The translations under genes were made by a program, and so were the position numbers. This document shows, piece after piece, positions 44,340 through 53,359 of a DNA stretch of 64,000 bases. How positions within the stretch are numbered: position 1 is the stretch's first letter; every line of letters begins with the position of its first letter. This DNA is from Turicibacter faecis. Lineage in GTDB: Bacteria > Bacillota_I > Bacilli_A > MOL361 > Turicibacteraceae. The notes below the pieces were generated by a model, which did no database searches, was not told where the DNA came from, and saw nothing but the letters and a program-made list of their open reading frames with translations. The DNA lies in contig NZ_AP028127.1 in the NCBI RefSeq assembly GCF_037076425.1, forward strand, positions 1,022,001 through 1,086,000, read 5' to 3'.

Positions 44340-45068
44340 GAGACTAAAATGTCAGGTTGAATTAAAAGTTAAAAAAAGTTGGCTTGCTTGAAAAAAGGGG
44401 GGGGATTCAAACCAATGGACAACCTCCCATAAAAAATATCCGAATCCTCATATGATCAAGATGGGAAATATGAGGACTTATCAATTGGATTTGAATAAGC
44501 ATGAGAAACTATCTACTTAACGGACGCCAGTTTTGGAATGAAGATGGTCATTAAAGACTTAGTTGTTTGCAGTGACGCACATGTTTTTAAAAATATCCAT
44601 CAAACACCCGTCGTTCGTAAGTGAGAGAGGCGTTTAAAACGACTTCAAAAACATATTTCTTGAAAATATAGAAGGAATAAAAATAATTAAAAGGAGGTGA
44701 AACCCGTTGTCAATTTGTTAAAACAGCAAATATTATAAAACTCGCACGTGAAATTCGATGACGACACCGGTGGTAAAAAAACAAGAAGTCATCCTACTTC
44801 ACCTCATAACGAATTAGAGAGTGAAAACCAAACCTTCTCGTCTTGCTATAGAGATTTCAACTCTTCTTGGTATGATGAGAAATAAACGGTTATCAAAAGC
44901 TATTTAAAAGCAAGTCTCCTATGCATTTAAGCGCTAAATTCACTATAACGGTGAAAAGTATCGGGACGAGTTCGTAGAAGCTAATAAGTGCAATCCTTCG
45001 TTTAAAATTTGTTCTTGTTGTGAAAATATTAAATCGGAAACGGTGAACAGAGGACCTAACAAGTAAGG
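44340..45068 (+). pseudogene. decayed TnpB (IS200/IS605-type OrfB)
   Basis: Pieces of TnpB in order across shifting frames: SYDQDGKYEDLSIGFE; VIKDLVVCSDAHVFKNIHQTP; ERRLKRLQKHIS; KTANIIKLAREIR then RHRW; KTKPSRLAIEISTLLGMMRNKRLSKAI; HYNGEKYRDEFVEANKC; and the zinc-ribbon start NPSFKICSCCENIKSETVNRG. Several stops and frameshifts separate them. The RuvC-type Asp expected before KDLVV is replaced, so it is a dead guide-RNA nuclease gene. No transposon ends or guide RNA were identified; it abuts the cls gene. Confidence 0.8.
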
Positions 45069-45103
45069 ATAGAGTTTTATAATCTTTTGGCAACGGCTGT
45101 GTG

Positions 45104-46558
45104 ATGCTAACGTGGATGATTGCTTTATCACTTTTTGTGATACAGTTTATCAATTTATGGACCATCTTACGAATGATTTTTAAGCGCAAAGATGAACCTA
45201 TTTATATTATTGCATGGACATTAATTATGACCTTTATTCCGTTTATCGGATTTTTATTGTATCTTTTATTTGGTCATGGTCCAATCATGGCTAAAAAAGC
45301 GACGTTTCTCGATGAGGTAGAGGAGCGGGAATATCAGGAAACGGTGGAGTGGCAACTGAAGAAATTGATGAATCGACGCATTCATTTTCCTTATTTATCG
45401 TTTATAATATTTAATTTAAATTATAATAAATCACTGGTGATGGGGGCAAAGACATTTACCTATTTTAACGATGCAAAGGAGAAATATGAGGCATTGCTTG
45501 CGGATATATTAAATGCCAAAGATTCGATTCATGTTCTTTACTTTATTATTCGTGGGGATGAGAGTGGGGAACGGTTGATTCAAGCATTGACACAGAAGGC
45601 ACGCGAAGGTGTACAAGTTCGACTTGTGTATGACGATGGGGGCAGCTTTATGACGCCTGCTTCTTTATTTCGTCCACTAAAAGAGGCTGGGGGGATGGTT
45701 GTCAAACACTACCCGGCAAAGTTAAAGATTTTTACCCTCAATTGGAATTACCGTAATCATCGTAAAATTGTTGTTATTGATGGGAAGATTGGTTATTTTG
45801 GCGGGATGAACATTGGCGATGAGTATTTATCGAAAAATCCGAAGTTTACCCCTTGGCGAGATGCCCACGTCCGTGTAACGGGAGAGGTTGTTCGTTCATT
45901 ACAACTTCGGTTTTTAAAGGACTATACAGCTGTTATTGAACGTCTGTCAGATTTAGAACAGATTAAAACGCATCTTTCACGTTATTTTCCCGAAGAAGAT
46001 CACGAGGATGCTGAAATTGAGTTACAACTTGTTTATGATGGACCGGATCAAGAACGGGACCACATGCGTGCGACTTATATTAAGTGGGTCACGATGGCGA
46101 AGGAAAGCATTTGGATTCAATCGCCTTACTTTATTCCAGATAGTGAGTTTTTACATGGATTAAAAATTGCTTCTCATTCGGGAATTGACGTTAAAATTAT
46201 GATTCCAATTATCCCGGATAATCATTTCGTCCACCGTGCCACGACCTCATATATTAAAGAACTATTAGAAGCGGGGATTGAGGTTTATTTTTACGATGGC
46301 TTTTTACATTCTAAAACGATGGTTATTGATGGTCAATTAGCGACGATTGGGTCCGTCAATATGGATGTTCGTAGTTTTAGTATTAATTTTGAGTTGGCGG
46401 CATTTATTTATCACGAATCAGTTGCCCATCAGCTAATTGAGCAGTTTAAAGCGGACCAGCAACGGTGCCGTTTATTAGATTTGACAGATGAGAACAATAA
46501 ATCGTGGTGGATGAAAGCGGAAGAGTCAGTGTATCGTCTTTTATCCATGCTTATGTAA
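45104..46558 (+). CDS. cls: cardiolipin synthase, PLD superfamily (copy 1)
   Basis: 484 residues. Two N-terminal helices (~1-20, ~33-55), then two HKD motifs: NHRKIVVIDGKIGYFGGMN (~217-235) and LHSKTMVIDGQLATIGSVN (~400-418). It condenses two phosphatidylglycerols into cardiolipin at the membrane. The start region is abnormal: there is no ribosome site, and the TnpB remnant ends about 35 bases upstream, so the original 5' region may be lost. It is probably co-transcribed with the ArAE gene 23 bases on. A second copy is at 59582. Confidence 0.9.
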   Translation: MLTWMIALSLFVIQFINLWTILRMIFKRKDEPIYIIAWTLIMTFIPFIGFLLYLLFGHGPIMAKKATFLDEVEEREYQETVEWQLKKLMNRRIHFPYLSFIIFNLNYNKSLVMGAKTFTYFNDAKEKYEALLADILNAKDSIHVLYFIIRGDESGERLIQALTQKAREGVQVRLVYDDGGSFMTPASLFRPLKEAGGMVVKHYPAKLKIFTLNWNYRNHRKIVVIDGKIGYFGGMNIGDEYLSKNPKFTPWRDAHVRVTGEVVRSLQLRFLKDYTAVIERLSDLEQIKTHLSRYFPEEDHEDAEIELQLVYDGPDQERDHMRATYIKWVTMAKESIWIQSPYFIPDSEFLHGLKIASHSGIDVKIMIPIIPDNHFVHRATTSYIKELLEAGIEVYFYDGFLHSKTMVIDGQLATIGSVNMDVRSFSINFELAAFIYHESVAHQLIEQFKADQQRCRLLDLTDENNKSWWMKAEESVYRLLSMLM

Positions 46559-46581
46559 GGTTTTAAAAAGGAGAAGTTTAA

Positions 46582-47595
46582 ATGAAGTATCGTTTAGGGA
46601 TGCGAACCATTAAGACGGCGCTAGGGGCAACCCTAGCTATTTTAGTGGCGCAGGCACTAGGATTAAAATACGCGCTATCGGCAGGGATTATTACGGTGTT
46701 AAGCGTGCAAAATACGAAGCAAAAATCAGTAGAAATAGCGAAATTACGTTTATATTCAACTGTACTCGCTCTGTTATTGAGTGGGATTCTTTTTGTAACA
46801 TTCGGATTTCATCCGGTTTCATTTGGTCTGTATTTACTGCTATTTATTCCGTTAGCGGTTGAATTTAAATTGAGTGATGGGATTGTCATGAGCTCTGTCT
46901 TAGTGACGCATGTGCTCGGTGAGGGATACATCCATTGGAATTTACTCGTCAATGAACTGTTATTAGTCGCTATTGGTGCTGGCATTGCGTTAATCTTTAA
47001 TCTCTATATGCCCAAAATGGTTCAACAGATCAAACACGATCAAGCTACAATTGAGGAGCAGTTTCGTAAAGTTTTGTTTTGTCTGGCCAAAACGATTCGT
47101 AGTCGTTCCGTGACAATTGATGAGGAAGTATTGTTTCAATCACTTGCGGATCAGTTAGAGTTAGCAAAGGTACGGGCTGAGCACAATCGTCAAAATTATT
47201 TATATGATGAGATGACGTATTATGCACAATATATGGAAATGAGGCTGATGCAATATCAAGTTTTAATTGGGATGCGTCAGCTTCTTGGAAAGTTGCAGAT
47301 GACACTCGATCAATCGATTTTACTGGCGGATTTAACCGAGCATATTGCGAGTAGTTTGCATGAATTTAATACGACAGATGAGCTCATGGTTGAGACAACA
47401 CAAGTGCTTCACATCTTCAGAAATCAATCATTACCAAAAACACGCGAAGAATTTGAAAATCGCGCCATGTTGTTTCAATACTTGAATGATGTCAAACACC
47501 TCTTAGAAATTAAGCGTCAATTTGTGATGAATTTAACGGAGGAACAACTTCAGAAATTTAAGCCGGAGGCGTCTTGCTCTTTGGATGAAAAATAA
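46582..47595 (+). CDS. aromatic acid exporter family protein (ArAE/DUF939)
   Basis: 337 residues. N-terminal four to six helices with the DUF939 motif RTIKTALGATLAILVAQALGL and SAGIITVLSVQNTKQKSV, then a cytoplasmic helical ArAE_1_C-like domain from ~155. Predicted efflux role, substrate unknown. AAAAAGGAG precedes the ATG. It follows cls in the same transcript and ends before a shared terminator. Confidence 0.85.
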   Translation: MKYRLGMRTIKTALGATLAILVAQALGLKYALSAGIITVLSVQNTKQKSVEIAKLRLYSTVLALLLSGILFVTFGFHPVSFGLYLLLFIPLAVEFKLSDGIVMSSVLVTHVLGEGYIHWNLLVNELLLVAIGAGIALIFNLYMPKMVQQIKHDQATIEEQFRKVLFCLAKTIRSRSVTIDEEVLFQSLADQLELAKVRAEHNRQNYLYDEMTYYAQYMEMRLMQYQVLIGMRQLLGKLQMTLDQSILLADLTEHIASSLHEFNTTDELMVETTQVLHIFRNQSLPKTREEFENRAMLFQYLNDVKHLLEIKRQFVMNLTEEQLQKFKPEASCSLDEK

Positions 47596-47632
47596 ATAAT
47601 GAATTTATCACGAGTTGCGGAGTTTGGAGGGT

Positions 47633-47677
47633 AAAAAAAATCATGTTCAATGAAAGGTTGAACATGATTTTTTTATT
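47633..47677. terminator. terminator between convergent genes
   Basis: AAAATCATGTTCAA / TTGAACATGATTTT hairpin with A8 and T7 flanks. Confidence 0.85.
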
Positions 47678-48822
47678 TATTTTTTAACTGGGATAAATTG
47701 ACCGTGGCTGACTTGCATTTCTTCAAATTGAATATCAAATTTCTTTTGGTATTTTTTTAAAGTGCTAAGGTCTTTATCGGTAATAATACAAATTGATTTT
47801 CCATCAGAGAATCCGCGGGCGGTACGTCCGGCACGATGTAAATATTCATTTGGATTTGACGGACAGTCAAGGTGGATAATGTGAGTCACAGCGGGAATGT
47901 CAAGTCCACGTGCGGTCAGGTCAGAAGAGATTAAAAGTTTGATTTTACCGCTGCGGAAGGCGTCTAATGCACGTTTTCGCTCTTCTTTTTTTATATTACC
48001 ACGCATCATAAACGTTTCTTTTTGGTGATAATTTAATTTTTCTGCAATTTCTTGCATGGAATCGTTTTGGTTAACGAAAATAAGGGCACGTTCTGGATCT
48101 TCAGCAACGATCAGTTTACGTAATAATTCGAATTTATCTCGACGATCGCCTTTTAAATAAAAATGAGCAATATTCGGATTCATTGAAATACGATCCGTCA
48201 TTTTTAAGACGACCGGTTCTTTCATAAATGTTTTCGCTAACTCTTCTGTTTGTGAACTAATTGACGCTGAGAATAAGCATAATTGACGGTCACGTAACGT
48301 TGTTTTAATAATATCTTGGATCGTTTTAGTATTTGTATTATCAAGTAAGCTATCTGCTTCGTCAAGGATGATCGTTTTAATGGTATGGGCCGTAATTTTT
48401 TTCTTTTTGATGAGTTCTAAAATTCGCCCTGCGGAACCGATAATGAAGTGTGGTTTTTCTTTTAATTTTTTGATTTGTTTATCAATGTTTGCTCCGCCAA
48501 TAATCGTTGTTGAAGTGACAGGCTCACCCGAGTTAGCCGCTAATAACTTCACTTGGGCATCAATTTGCATGACTAACTCATGCGTTGGGGCTAAAATTAA
48601 CACTTGCATCTCGCGTTTGGTTACATCGATTTTTTGAAAAAGGGGAAGAAGGAAGGCGAGTGTTTTCCCGCTTCCGGTATGCGATTGAGCAATCAGGTCC
48701 TGGTGGTTTAAAATCAGGGGAATGGCTTGTTCTTGAATGGGAGTTGGGGTTGTAATCTGTTGTTTTGCTAATCCTTCAATCAGAGAAGGAGTTAATTGAA
48801 GTGTTTCAAATGATAAAGACAT
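47677..48822 (-). CDS. DEAD-box RNA helicase, YfmL-like
   Basis: 381 residues, a minimal two-domain helicase without C-terminal extension, close in length to Bacillus subtilis YfmL. Motifs: Q motif TTPTPIQEQAI, I SHTGSGKT (~46-53), Ia APTHELV, II LDEADSLL (~152), III SAS rather than SAT, IV IFVNQ, V TARGLDIP, VI HRAGRTAR. YfmL-type helicases help ribosome assembly and growth in the cold. The 50-residue gene 37 bases upstream on the same strand may be in the same transcript. Confidence 0.88.
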   Translation of the reverse strand: MSLSFETLQLTPSLIEGLAKQQITTPTPIQEQAIPLILNHQDLIAQSHTGSGKTLAFLLPLFQKIDVTKREMQVLILAPTHELVMQIDAQVKLLAANSGEPVTSTTIIGGANIDKQIKKLKEKPHFIIGSAGRILELIKKKKITAHTIKTIILDEADSLLDNTNTKTIQDIIKTTLRDRQLCLFSASISSQTEELAKTFMKEPVVLKMTDRISMNPNIAHFYLKGDRRDKFELLRKLIVAEDPERALIFVNQNDSMQEIAEKLNYHQKETFMMRGNIKKEERKRALDAFRSGKIKLLISSDLTARGLDIPAVTHIIHLDCPSNPNEYLHRAGRTARGFSDGKSICIITDKDLSTLKKYQKKFDIQFEEMQVSHGQFIPVKK

Positions 48823-48859
48823 AGTTGTTCTCCTTTAATTAAAGTTGGGTGCGACAAGA

Positions 48860-49012
48860 TTATTTATCGAATAGTCCGCCACCTTTGTGTCGTTTAATGC
48901 GTTTGCGTGCTTCACCAATTTGTTTATCTGGTCGCTTTAATTTATCTTGTTGTTTCGTTTTTTGTCGTTTTTCTTCAATGATTTTTTTCATTAACTCCAT
49001 ATTTGTTGTCAT
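48860..49012 (-). CDS. small basic protein, 50 residues, upstream of the DEAD-box helicase
   Basis: Starts MTTNMELMKKIIEEKRQKT, has KRPDKQIGEARKRIKRHKGG in the middle and ends GGLFDK. Clear GGAGGA ribosome site 9 bases before the ATG. Very basic, so RNA or ribosome binding is plausible. Similar short proteins ending in GGLFDK occur in related Firmicutes as far as I recall. The same strand and 37-base gap suggest co-transcription with the helicase. Confidence 0.75.
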   Translation of the reverse strand: MTTNMELMKKIIEEKRQKTKQQDKLKRPDKQIGEARKRIKRHKGGGLFDK

Positions 49013-49224
49013 AATTCATTTTCCTCCATATAAACTAATGATATTCTTTTGGATGACCTCTTTTTATTTTATACCATTTACAACGTTTTATCTATACAAA
49101 AACCGACAAGTATTTTTGGATGAGGGGTGTCAGTGGTAAGAATAAAAGGGTGGGCTTAGGCGGGCGGTGTGTGAAAAGGCAACGATTAATGTCTGATGAA
49201 AAAAAATGAAAGGTGTGGTTTGAA

Positions 49225-49506
49225 ATGAAAATTGGTTGTTTAGAAGTGACGCTCGGTGTTCCATTTGTCACGAGTTTAAAGGAGAAGCGGATGATTGTTC
49301 GAAGTTTGGTCGCGAAGATTAGAAATCAGTTTAATGTATCGGTTCATGAGGTTGGGGCGCTTGATGTCCATCAACAAATAGTTTTAGGCGTGACAACAGG
49401 ATCTAATTCAGAAGCAACGTTGCATTCTGTTTTAGATCACGTCATTAATTTTATAGAATCTAACTATGATGTGAGTGTGGAGGAAGTCATTAAAGATATT
49501 TTTTAA
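49225..49506 (+). CDS. DUF503 protein (YlxP-like)
   Basis: 93 residues. Characteristic IGCLEVTLGVPFVTSLKEKRMIVRSLVAKIRNQFNVSVHEVGALD. In Bacillus this family lies by rbfA in the nusA-infB operon; here it is alone. Function is unclear, possibly linked to ribosome maturation. AAAGGTG places the start at 49225; four codons upstream are not needed. Confidence 0.85.
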   Translation: MKIGCLEVTLGVPFVTSLKEKRMIVRSLVAKIRNQFNVSVHEVGALDVHQQIVLGVTTGSNSEATLHSVLDHVINFIESNYDVSVEEVIKDIF

Positions 49507-49578
49507 ATGGAACAGGAGAAACCCATAAAATGAAATCATTCGTTTGGGGTTAGTAAAATTAATGCTTCGAGCATGAGA

Positions 49579-49606
49579 AAAGGCAACCTTGATCAAGGTT
49601 GCCTAA
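49579..49606. terminator. terminator
   Basis: AGGCAACCTTGATCAAGGTTGCCT, a perfect 24-base palindrome flanked by A/T-rich bases; ends the small gene at 49612 on the minus strand and possibly the DUF503 gene. Confidence 0.8.
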
Positions 49607-49611
49607 ATAAA

Positions 49612-49761
49612 TTAGCCTAAAACACCGGCTTTTTTGCGTGAACTTTTTCCTTTTTGTCCTTTGACCATTTCACGGCTTGGTATAAGTTGCGTTTTTTGAT
49701 TTGCCGTCTGTTGTTTTTTTTGTTCGAGTAGGGCCTTGATGGCTTGCTTGGTTTGGCTCAT
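49612..49761 (-). CDS. small basic protein, 49 residues
   Basis: Begins MSQTKQAIKALLEQKKQQT, continues with SREMVKGQKGKSSRKKAGVLG. Strong AAAGGAGACG ribosome site and its own terminator, so it is a real gene. Very Lys/Gln-rich; function unknown. The layout (helical Lys/Gln start, Gly/Lys end) recalls the 50-residue protein at 48860, perhaps a distant relative. Confidence 0.75.
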   Translation of the reverse strand: MSQTKQAIKALLEQKKQQTANQKTQLIPSREMVKGQKGKSSRKKAGVLG

Positions 49762-49839
49762 AGTGAACGTCTCCTTTGTTTAGTTTATTATTATTTTACC
49801 GAAAAATGTCGATTTATCCTAGTGGTTCGTTAAAAAAGA

Positions 49840-49949
49840 TTGATTATTTAATAAATTTTAGATATAATAAATTGTCTATGAGAGTGTAAAAATTACATTA
49901 TAAGTGTTGAACCCCCACTTTGAAAAAACTTCAAACTGGGGGATTTTTT
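49840..49949 (+). promoter_or_regulatory. promoter and riboswitch-like terminator/antiterminator leader of the MATE gene
   Basis: TTGATT (49840-49845), 17-base spacer, TATAAT (49863-49868). The transcript would start near 49875 and meet a small hairpin TGTAA/TTACA (49885-49889, 49893-49897). It then meets AAGTG (49902-49906), which can pair with CACTT (49916-49920). That pairing excludes the terminator CCCCCACTTTGAA / TTCAAACTGGGGG + T6 at 49912-49949. Such a short switch before a MATE pump recalls the mepA-motif (guanidine-IV) riboswitch; the class is not proven here. Confidence 0.6.
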
Positions 49950-50001
49950 ATGTAAAATGGTCAATACTAAAAAAAACACATGGAGAGGAAAGAGGCGAAC
50001 G

Positions 50002-51354
50002 ATGAAAAAAGAAACATCATTTTATAAGCGATTATTTATTTTAACCTTGCCGATTGTCATTCAAAATTTAATTACGACATCGCTTAATATGTTAGACACG
50101 GTTATGATTGGAAGTTTAGGTGAAGTCCAATTGGCGGCAGTTGGGGTGGCGAATCAATTTTATTTTTTATATAGTTTGTTAGTGATGGGCGTGGGTGCAG
50201 GTTGCGCCATTTTGATTGCCCAGTTATGGGGAAAACGAGATGAAGAAAAGATTCATGCCGTGTTAAAGCTTGGATTACTTGGGGCAACTGCCTTTGCGGT
50301 TGTCTTCATGGTTGTGGGCTTTTTAATGGCACAAAAAATTATCGGGTTGTTTAATACGGATCCCGATGTTGTACGTTTAGGAAGTGAGTATTTACGCATT
50401 TCAATTTTTAGTTATTTTGTTTCAGCCATTTCCTTTGTGTATGCAGGCGCTTTACGAAGTATCGGAAATAGTGCGTTGCCGATGTGGGGAAGTTTAGTTG
50501 GTTTAATTGTCAATGGCGTTTTAAATGCGATTTTAATCTTCGGTTTATTAGGGGCGCCTGCGCTTGGCGTGAAAGGGGCAGCGATGGCGACCCTTGTGGC
50601 ACGTGTGGTGGAGTGTGCGATTATTTTGACCGTCGTCACGATTAAAGTAAAGCCTTTGCGTCTTCGTTTCAAAGACTTTAAAACCATTGAACTTCCGTTA
50701 GTGAAATTGTTATATCAAACGGCGTTACCGGTTGTGTTAAATGAGGCGTGTTGGGGATTGGCGAATGTGACGTATACGATGATTTATGGTCATATCGGGG
50801 TCAATGCGATTGCAACGACACAAATTACGTCGACGATTCTAAATTTATTTACGATTGTTATTTTCGGGATGGCCCATGCGTCGGTTGTAATTATTGGAAA
50901 TGAAATTGGGGCCAATCGTGAGGAACAGGCGCTTTTATATGCGAAGAAGATTATTCGTTTATCTGTTGTTGTTGGTTTAGTGATGGCGGTGACGCTTGCG
51001 GCCTTATCACCTGCCATTGTCTTAATGTACAATGTGTCAGACACAGTTCGAGCGGATGCGATTAAGATTTTAATTATTTATGCGATTTTTATGTTGCCGC
51101 GTGTTTATAACGGGGTGCAAATTGTCGGAATTTTACGAGGTGGAGGCGATGCGAAATATGGATCAATTGCCCAAGGGTTATCGATGTGGTTAGTCGGAAT
51201 CCCGCTGGCATTTATCGCCGCTTATTGGTTGAAATGGTCGATTTCCTCGGTGATTTTCCTTTCGACGTTAGAAGAGGTCCTTCGTTTCTTTATTTTAAGA
51301 CACCGATTTAAATCAAATAAATGGATGAATAATATGGTCAAAGATATGGCTTAG
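50002..51354 (+). CDS. MATE-family multidrug efflux pump
   Basis: 450 residues, twelve helices in two bundles. Family features: LPIVIQNLITTSLNMLDTVMIGSLGE at the N-terminus, YAGALRSIGNSALPMW (~136-151), the matching second-half GVQIVGILRGGGDAKYG. Expels cationic compounds with Na+ or H+. The frame opens at 49957, but GAGAGGAAAGAGG places the start at 50002. Transcription seems controlled by the leader hairpin upstream. Confidence 0.92.
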   Translation: MKKETSFYKRLFILTLPIVIQNLITTSLNMLDTVMIGSLGEVQLAAVGVANQFYFLYSLLVMGVGAGCAILIAQLWGKRDEEKIHAVLKLGLLGATAFAVVFMVVGFLMAQKIIGLFNTDPDVVRLGSEYLRISIFSYFVSAISFVYAGALRSIGNSALPMWGSLVGLIVNGVLNAILIFGLLGAPALGVKGAAMATLVARVVECAIILTVVTIKVKPLRLRFKDFKTIELPLVKLLYQTALPVVLNEACWGLANVTYTMIYGHIGVNAIATTQITSTILNLFTIVIFGMAHASVVIIGNEIGANREEQALLYAKKIIRLSVVVGLVMAVTLAALSPAIVLMYNVSDTVRADAIKILIIYAIFMLPRVYNGVQIVGILRGGGDAKYGSIAQGLSMWLVGIPLAFIAAYWLKWSISSVIFLSTLEEVLRFFILRHRFKSNKWMNNMVKDMA

Positions 51355-51384
51355 TAGTATATTCTACATCCTATTTTCATATCA

Positions 51385-51431
51385 TGCTTGTAAAGATGAG
51401 GCGGAGCGTCGCATCCTTACAAGCTTTTTTT
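51385..51431 (+). terminator. intrinsic terminator
   Basis: GCTTGTAAAGATG / CATCCTTACAAGC stem with an 11-15-base loop and T7. Confidence 0.85.
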
Positions 51432-51491
51432 ATGAAAGGAAAATGGTGTGACGTGAGAGTAACATCAATTTTAAACACGAAGGTTAGGTAA

Positions 51492-51728
51492 ATGGACGTG
51501 AATGCAGATGGTAGTAAAAATGAAGACCATGGTTCTTATTGTTTTGAAAACGGAGGGTTTACGTTTAATGGAACAATGGAAGAAATGATTGGAATTTGTG
51601 TTCCTCATACGGCCGCTGCAATTTCTAATCTGACGGAGGAAGGCGTAAGAAGAGCCATGCGTGAATGGTTCCCGATATTAAAGCGTTGGGTGTTGAGAGA
51701 CGTAATGAAAGGTCCATTGATGCAATAG
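51492..51728 (+). CDS. hypothetical short protein, possibly a fragment
   Basis: 78 residues, ending in a helical GVRRAMREWFPILKRWVLRDV. AGGTTAGGT precedes the ATG. No family recognised. It lies between the MATE gene and an MFS pseudogene in a stretch with other gene damage, so it may be a remnant. Confidence 0.45.
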   Translation: MDVNADGSKNEDHGSYCFENGGFTFNGTMEEMIGICVPHTAAAISNLTEEGVRRAMREWFPILKRWVLRDVMKGPLMQ

Positions 51729-51803
51729 AAGTGTCTTTAGTTTAGCTAGTTATAGGATAAAAGATTTTATTTGATTGATGATAGCCTGAGGGAGGCGAAT
51801 CTA

Positions 51804-53028
51804 TATGTTCTTTAATAAAATAGGATCTCTCCTTTTGTTAGAGGAGTCCCTACGGTGTATCGTGAGTGAGATTTTTAGTTTTTGATTCCGATTGTTGGAT
51901 TGAAAGTATTGCAGTTAACGACGTCTGAAATTTCTTTTGCGACCATGTTATTTAGTCTCGGCTATTTATTGTTTAGCTATGTTTTAGGAAGGCTTGCTGA
52001 TCGGTTTGGGAAGAAACGATTGATTTTAATTGCCTTGGGTGTGGCCTCATTTTTACTTATCTTATGCTCACTGTCCATCGGAGTCGACTCTTTTTTTAAG
52101 TGGGAGTATTTTTTGATTGTTTTAGGGATGGGTGTGGCAGTAGTGAGTAAGGAAACAACAATGGGTGCTTGGATTCCTGAGTTGTTTAGTCGTAATGAGT
52201 GGTTGAAAGTGAATGGGGGTATTCAGGGAACAAAATCTGTCGCCAATTTAGTGGGGCCGCTTTTAGGTGGGATGATGGTTTCTTCTTTTCAAGTGCCCGT
52301 GTCACTGCTGATTCTTTCGGTGTTATTAATAGTAGGAATGGGGATGTTAAGCACGATTAAATCAGTAGAGCGTGAAGAAGTGAAGATAAATGAGGGGACT
52401 GAGCCGTTTAGCACTCATTTTTTCAGTCGAGTGAAGCTCGCTTTGAGGGAGCCTTCCCTCCGGGCTGTTTTATTGACAACGGCAACACTTAATTTAGCCA
52501 TGTCACTTTATCAAACGATTCTTCTTCTTTATCTCATGACGTCGTTGAATTTAGGAGAGTCATTGAGCGGTTTTGTTCTCTCGATTAGTGGGATAGGAGC
52601 GATCTTAGGAGCTGTTTTATCTCGTCGTTTCATTCAAGTTGTCGGTTTGAACAGGACGATGTTTTTGATGCCCCTCTTAGGTGGAATTGGTGTTTTATTG
52701 ATAGCTCTTCCTTTAGGGAAGGCTTGGATGTTTCTTTTGGTGATGGGACAATCTCTTTCTTTATTTGCACGAAGTGTGGGGAGTACAGCCGAACGACGGT
52801 GTGGCAATTGAAGGTTCCATCAACGATTCGAGGGGAAATGAATGGAATGATGACGACTTTAACTTGGGGGATGATTCCACTGGGTTCTTTTTTAGCCGCT
52901 GTTTTTGCCCCATTCATTTCGTATGCTTGGATGATTGTGATAGCTTAATCATGGGGGCAAGTGTTTGGACGGTTGGCGTGTGGAAAGATTCTTTGATTGC
53001 TTCAGCGTCCCTTTCTAGTGAAAGATAA
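51804..53028 (+). pseudogene. MFS transporter with three frameshifts
   Basis: GAGGGAGGCG and ATG 51804 begin MFFNKIGSLLLLEESLRC; at a T5 run (~51882) the frame changes to LIPIVGLKVLQLTTSEIS and the MFS body with VLGRLADRFGKKRL. A second shift near 52793 leads to TVWQLKVPSTIRGEMNG, and a third near 52950 to GASVWTVGVWKDS, ending at 53028. The pieces together make one ~400-residue MFS protein. Inactive unless the shifts are sequencing errors. Confidence 0.8.
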
Positions 53029-53050
53029 ATTAAAAAGTTTGGATTGACTC

Positions 53051-53079
53051 TTGTCAAGTGAGGGATTTCTCGTTATAAT
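53051..53079 (+). promoter_or_regulatory. promoter of the T-box operon
   Basis: TTGTCA (53051-53056), 17-base spacer, TATAAT (53074-53079). Confidence 0.7.
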
Positions 53080-53085
53080 AGTTAA

Positions 53086-53340
53086 CAATAGTAAAGATGA
53101 TGATAAGAAGGAGTACATTTAAGCGATCTTTTTAGCGAGCTGATGAGGGTGAAAATTCAGTAAGAGTCATTAAATGGAAGCAGTCTTTGAATTGCGCACT
53201 GAGAACTAAGAATTTTTCTTAATGTAGGTGTTGCCGGTTGCCCACGTTACGGGTGTCGAGTGGGTCATCGCACGATGACTTATGAGGGTGGTACCGCGAA
53301 GTTGTCCTTCGTCCCTTTTGGGATGAAGGCTTTTTTTATT
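53086..53340 (+). ncRNA. T-box leader
   Basis: Contains the T-box core GAGGGTGGTACCGCG (53284-53298), followed by the terminator CCTTCGTCCC / GGGATGAAGG + T7 (~53306-53338). A Stem I-like region includes AGCGAGCTGATGAGGGTGA with a CTGA/TCAG arm at ~53138-53166. Uncharged tRNA binding would favour the antiterminator and expression of the downstream regulator and aminotransferase. I could not settle the specifier codon by eye. Confidence 0.9.
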
Positions 53341-53359
53341 TTAAAAAGGAGGTCATGTC

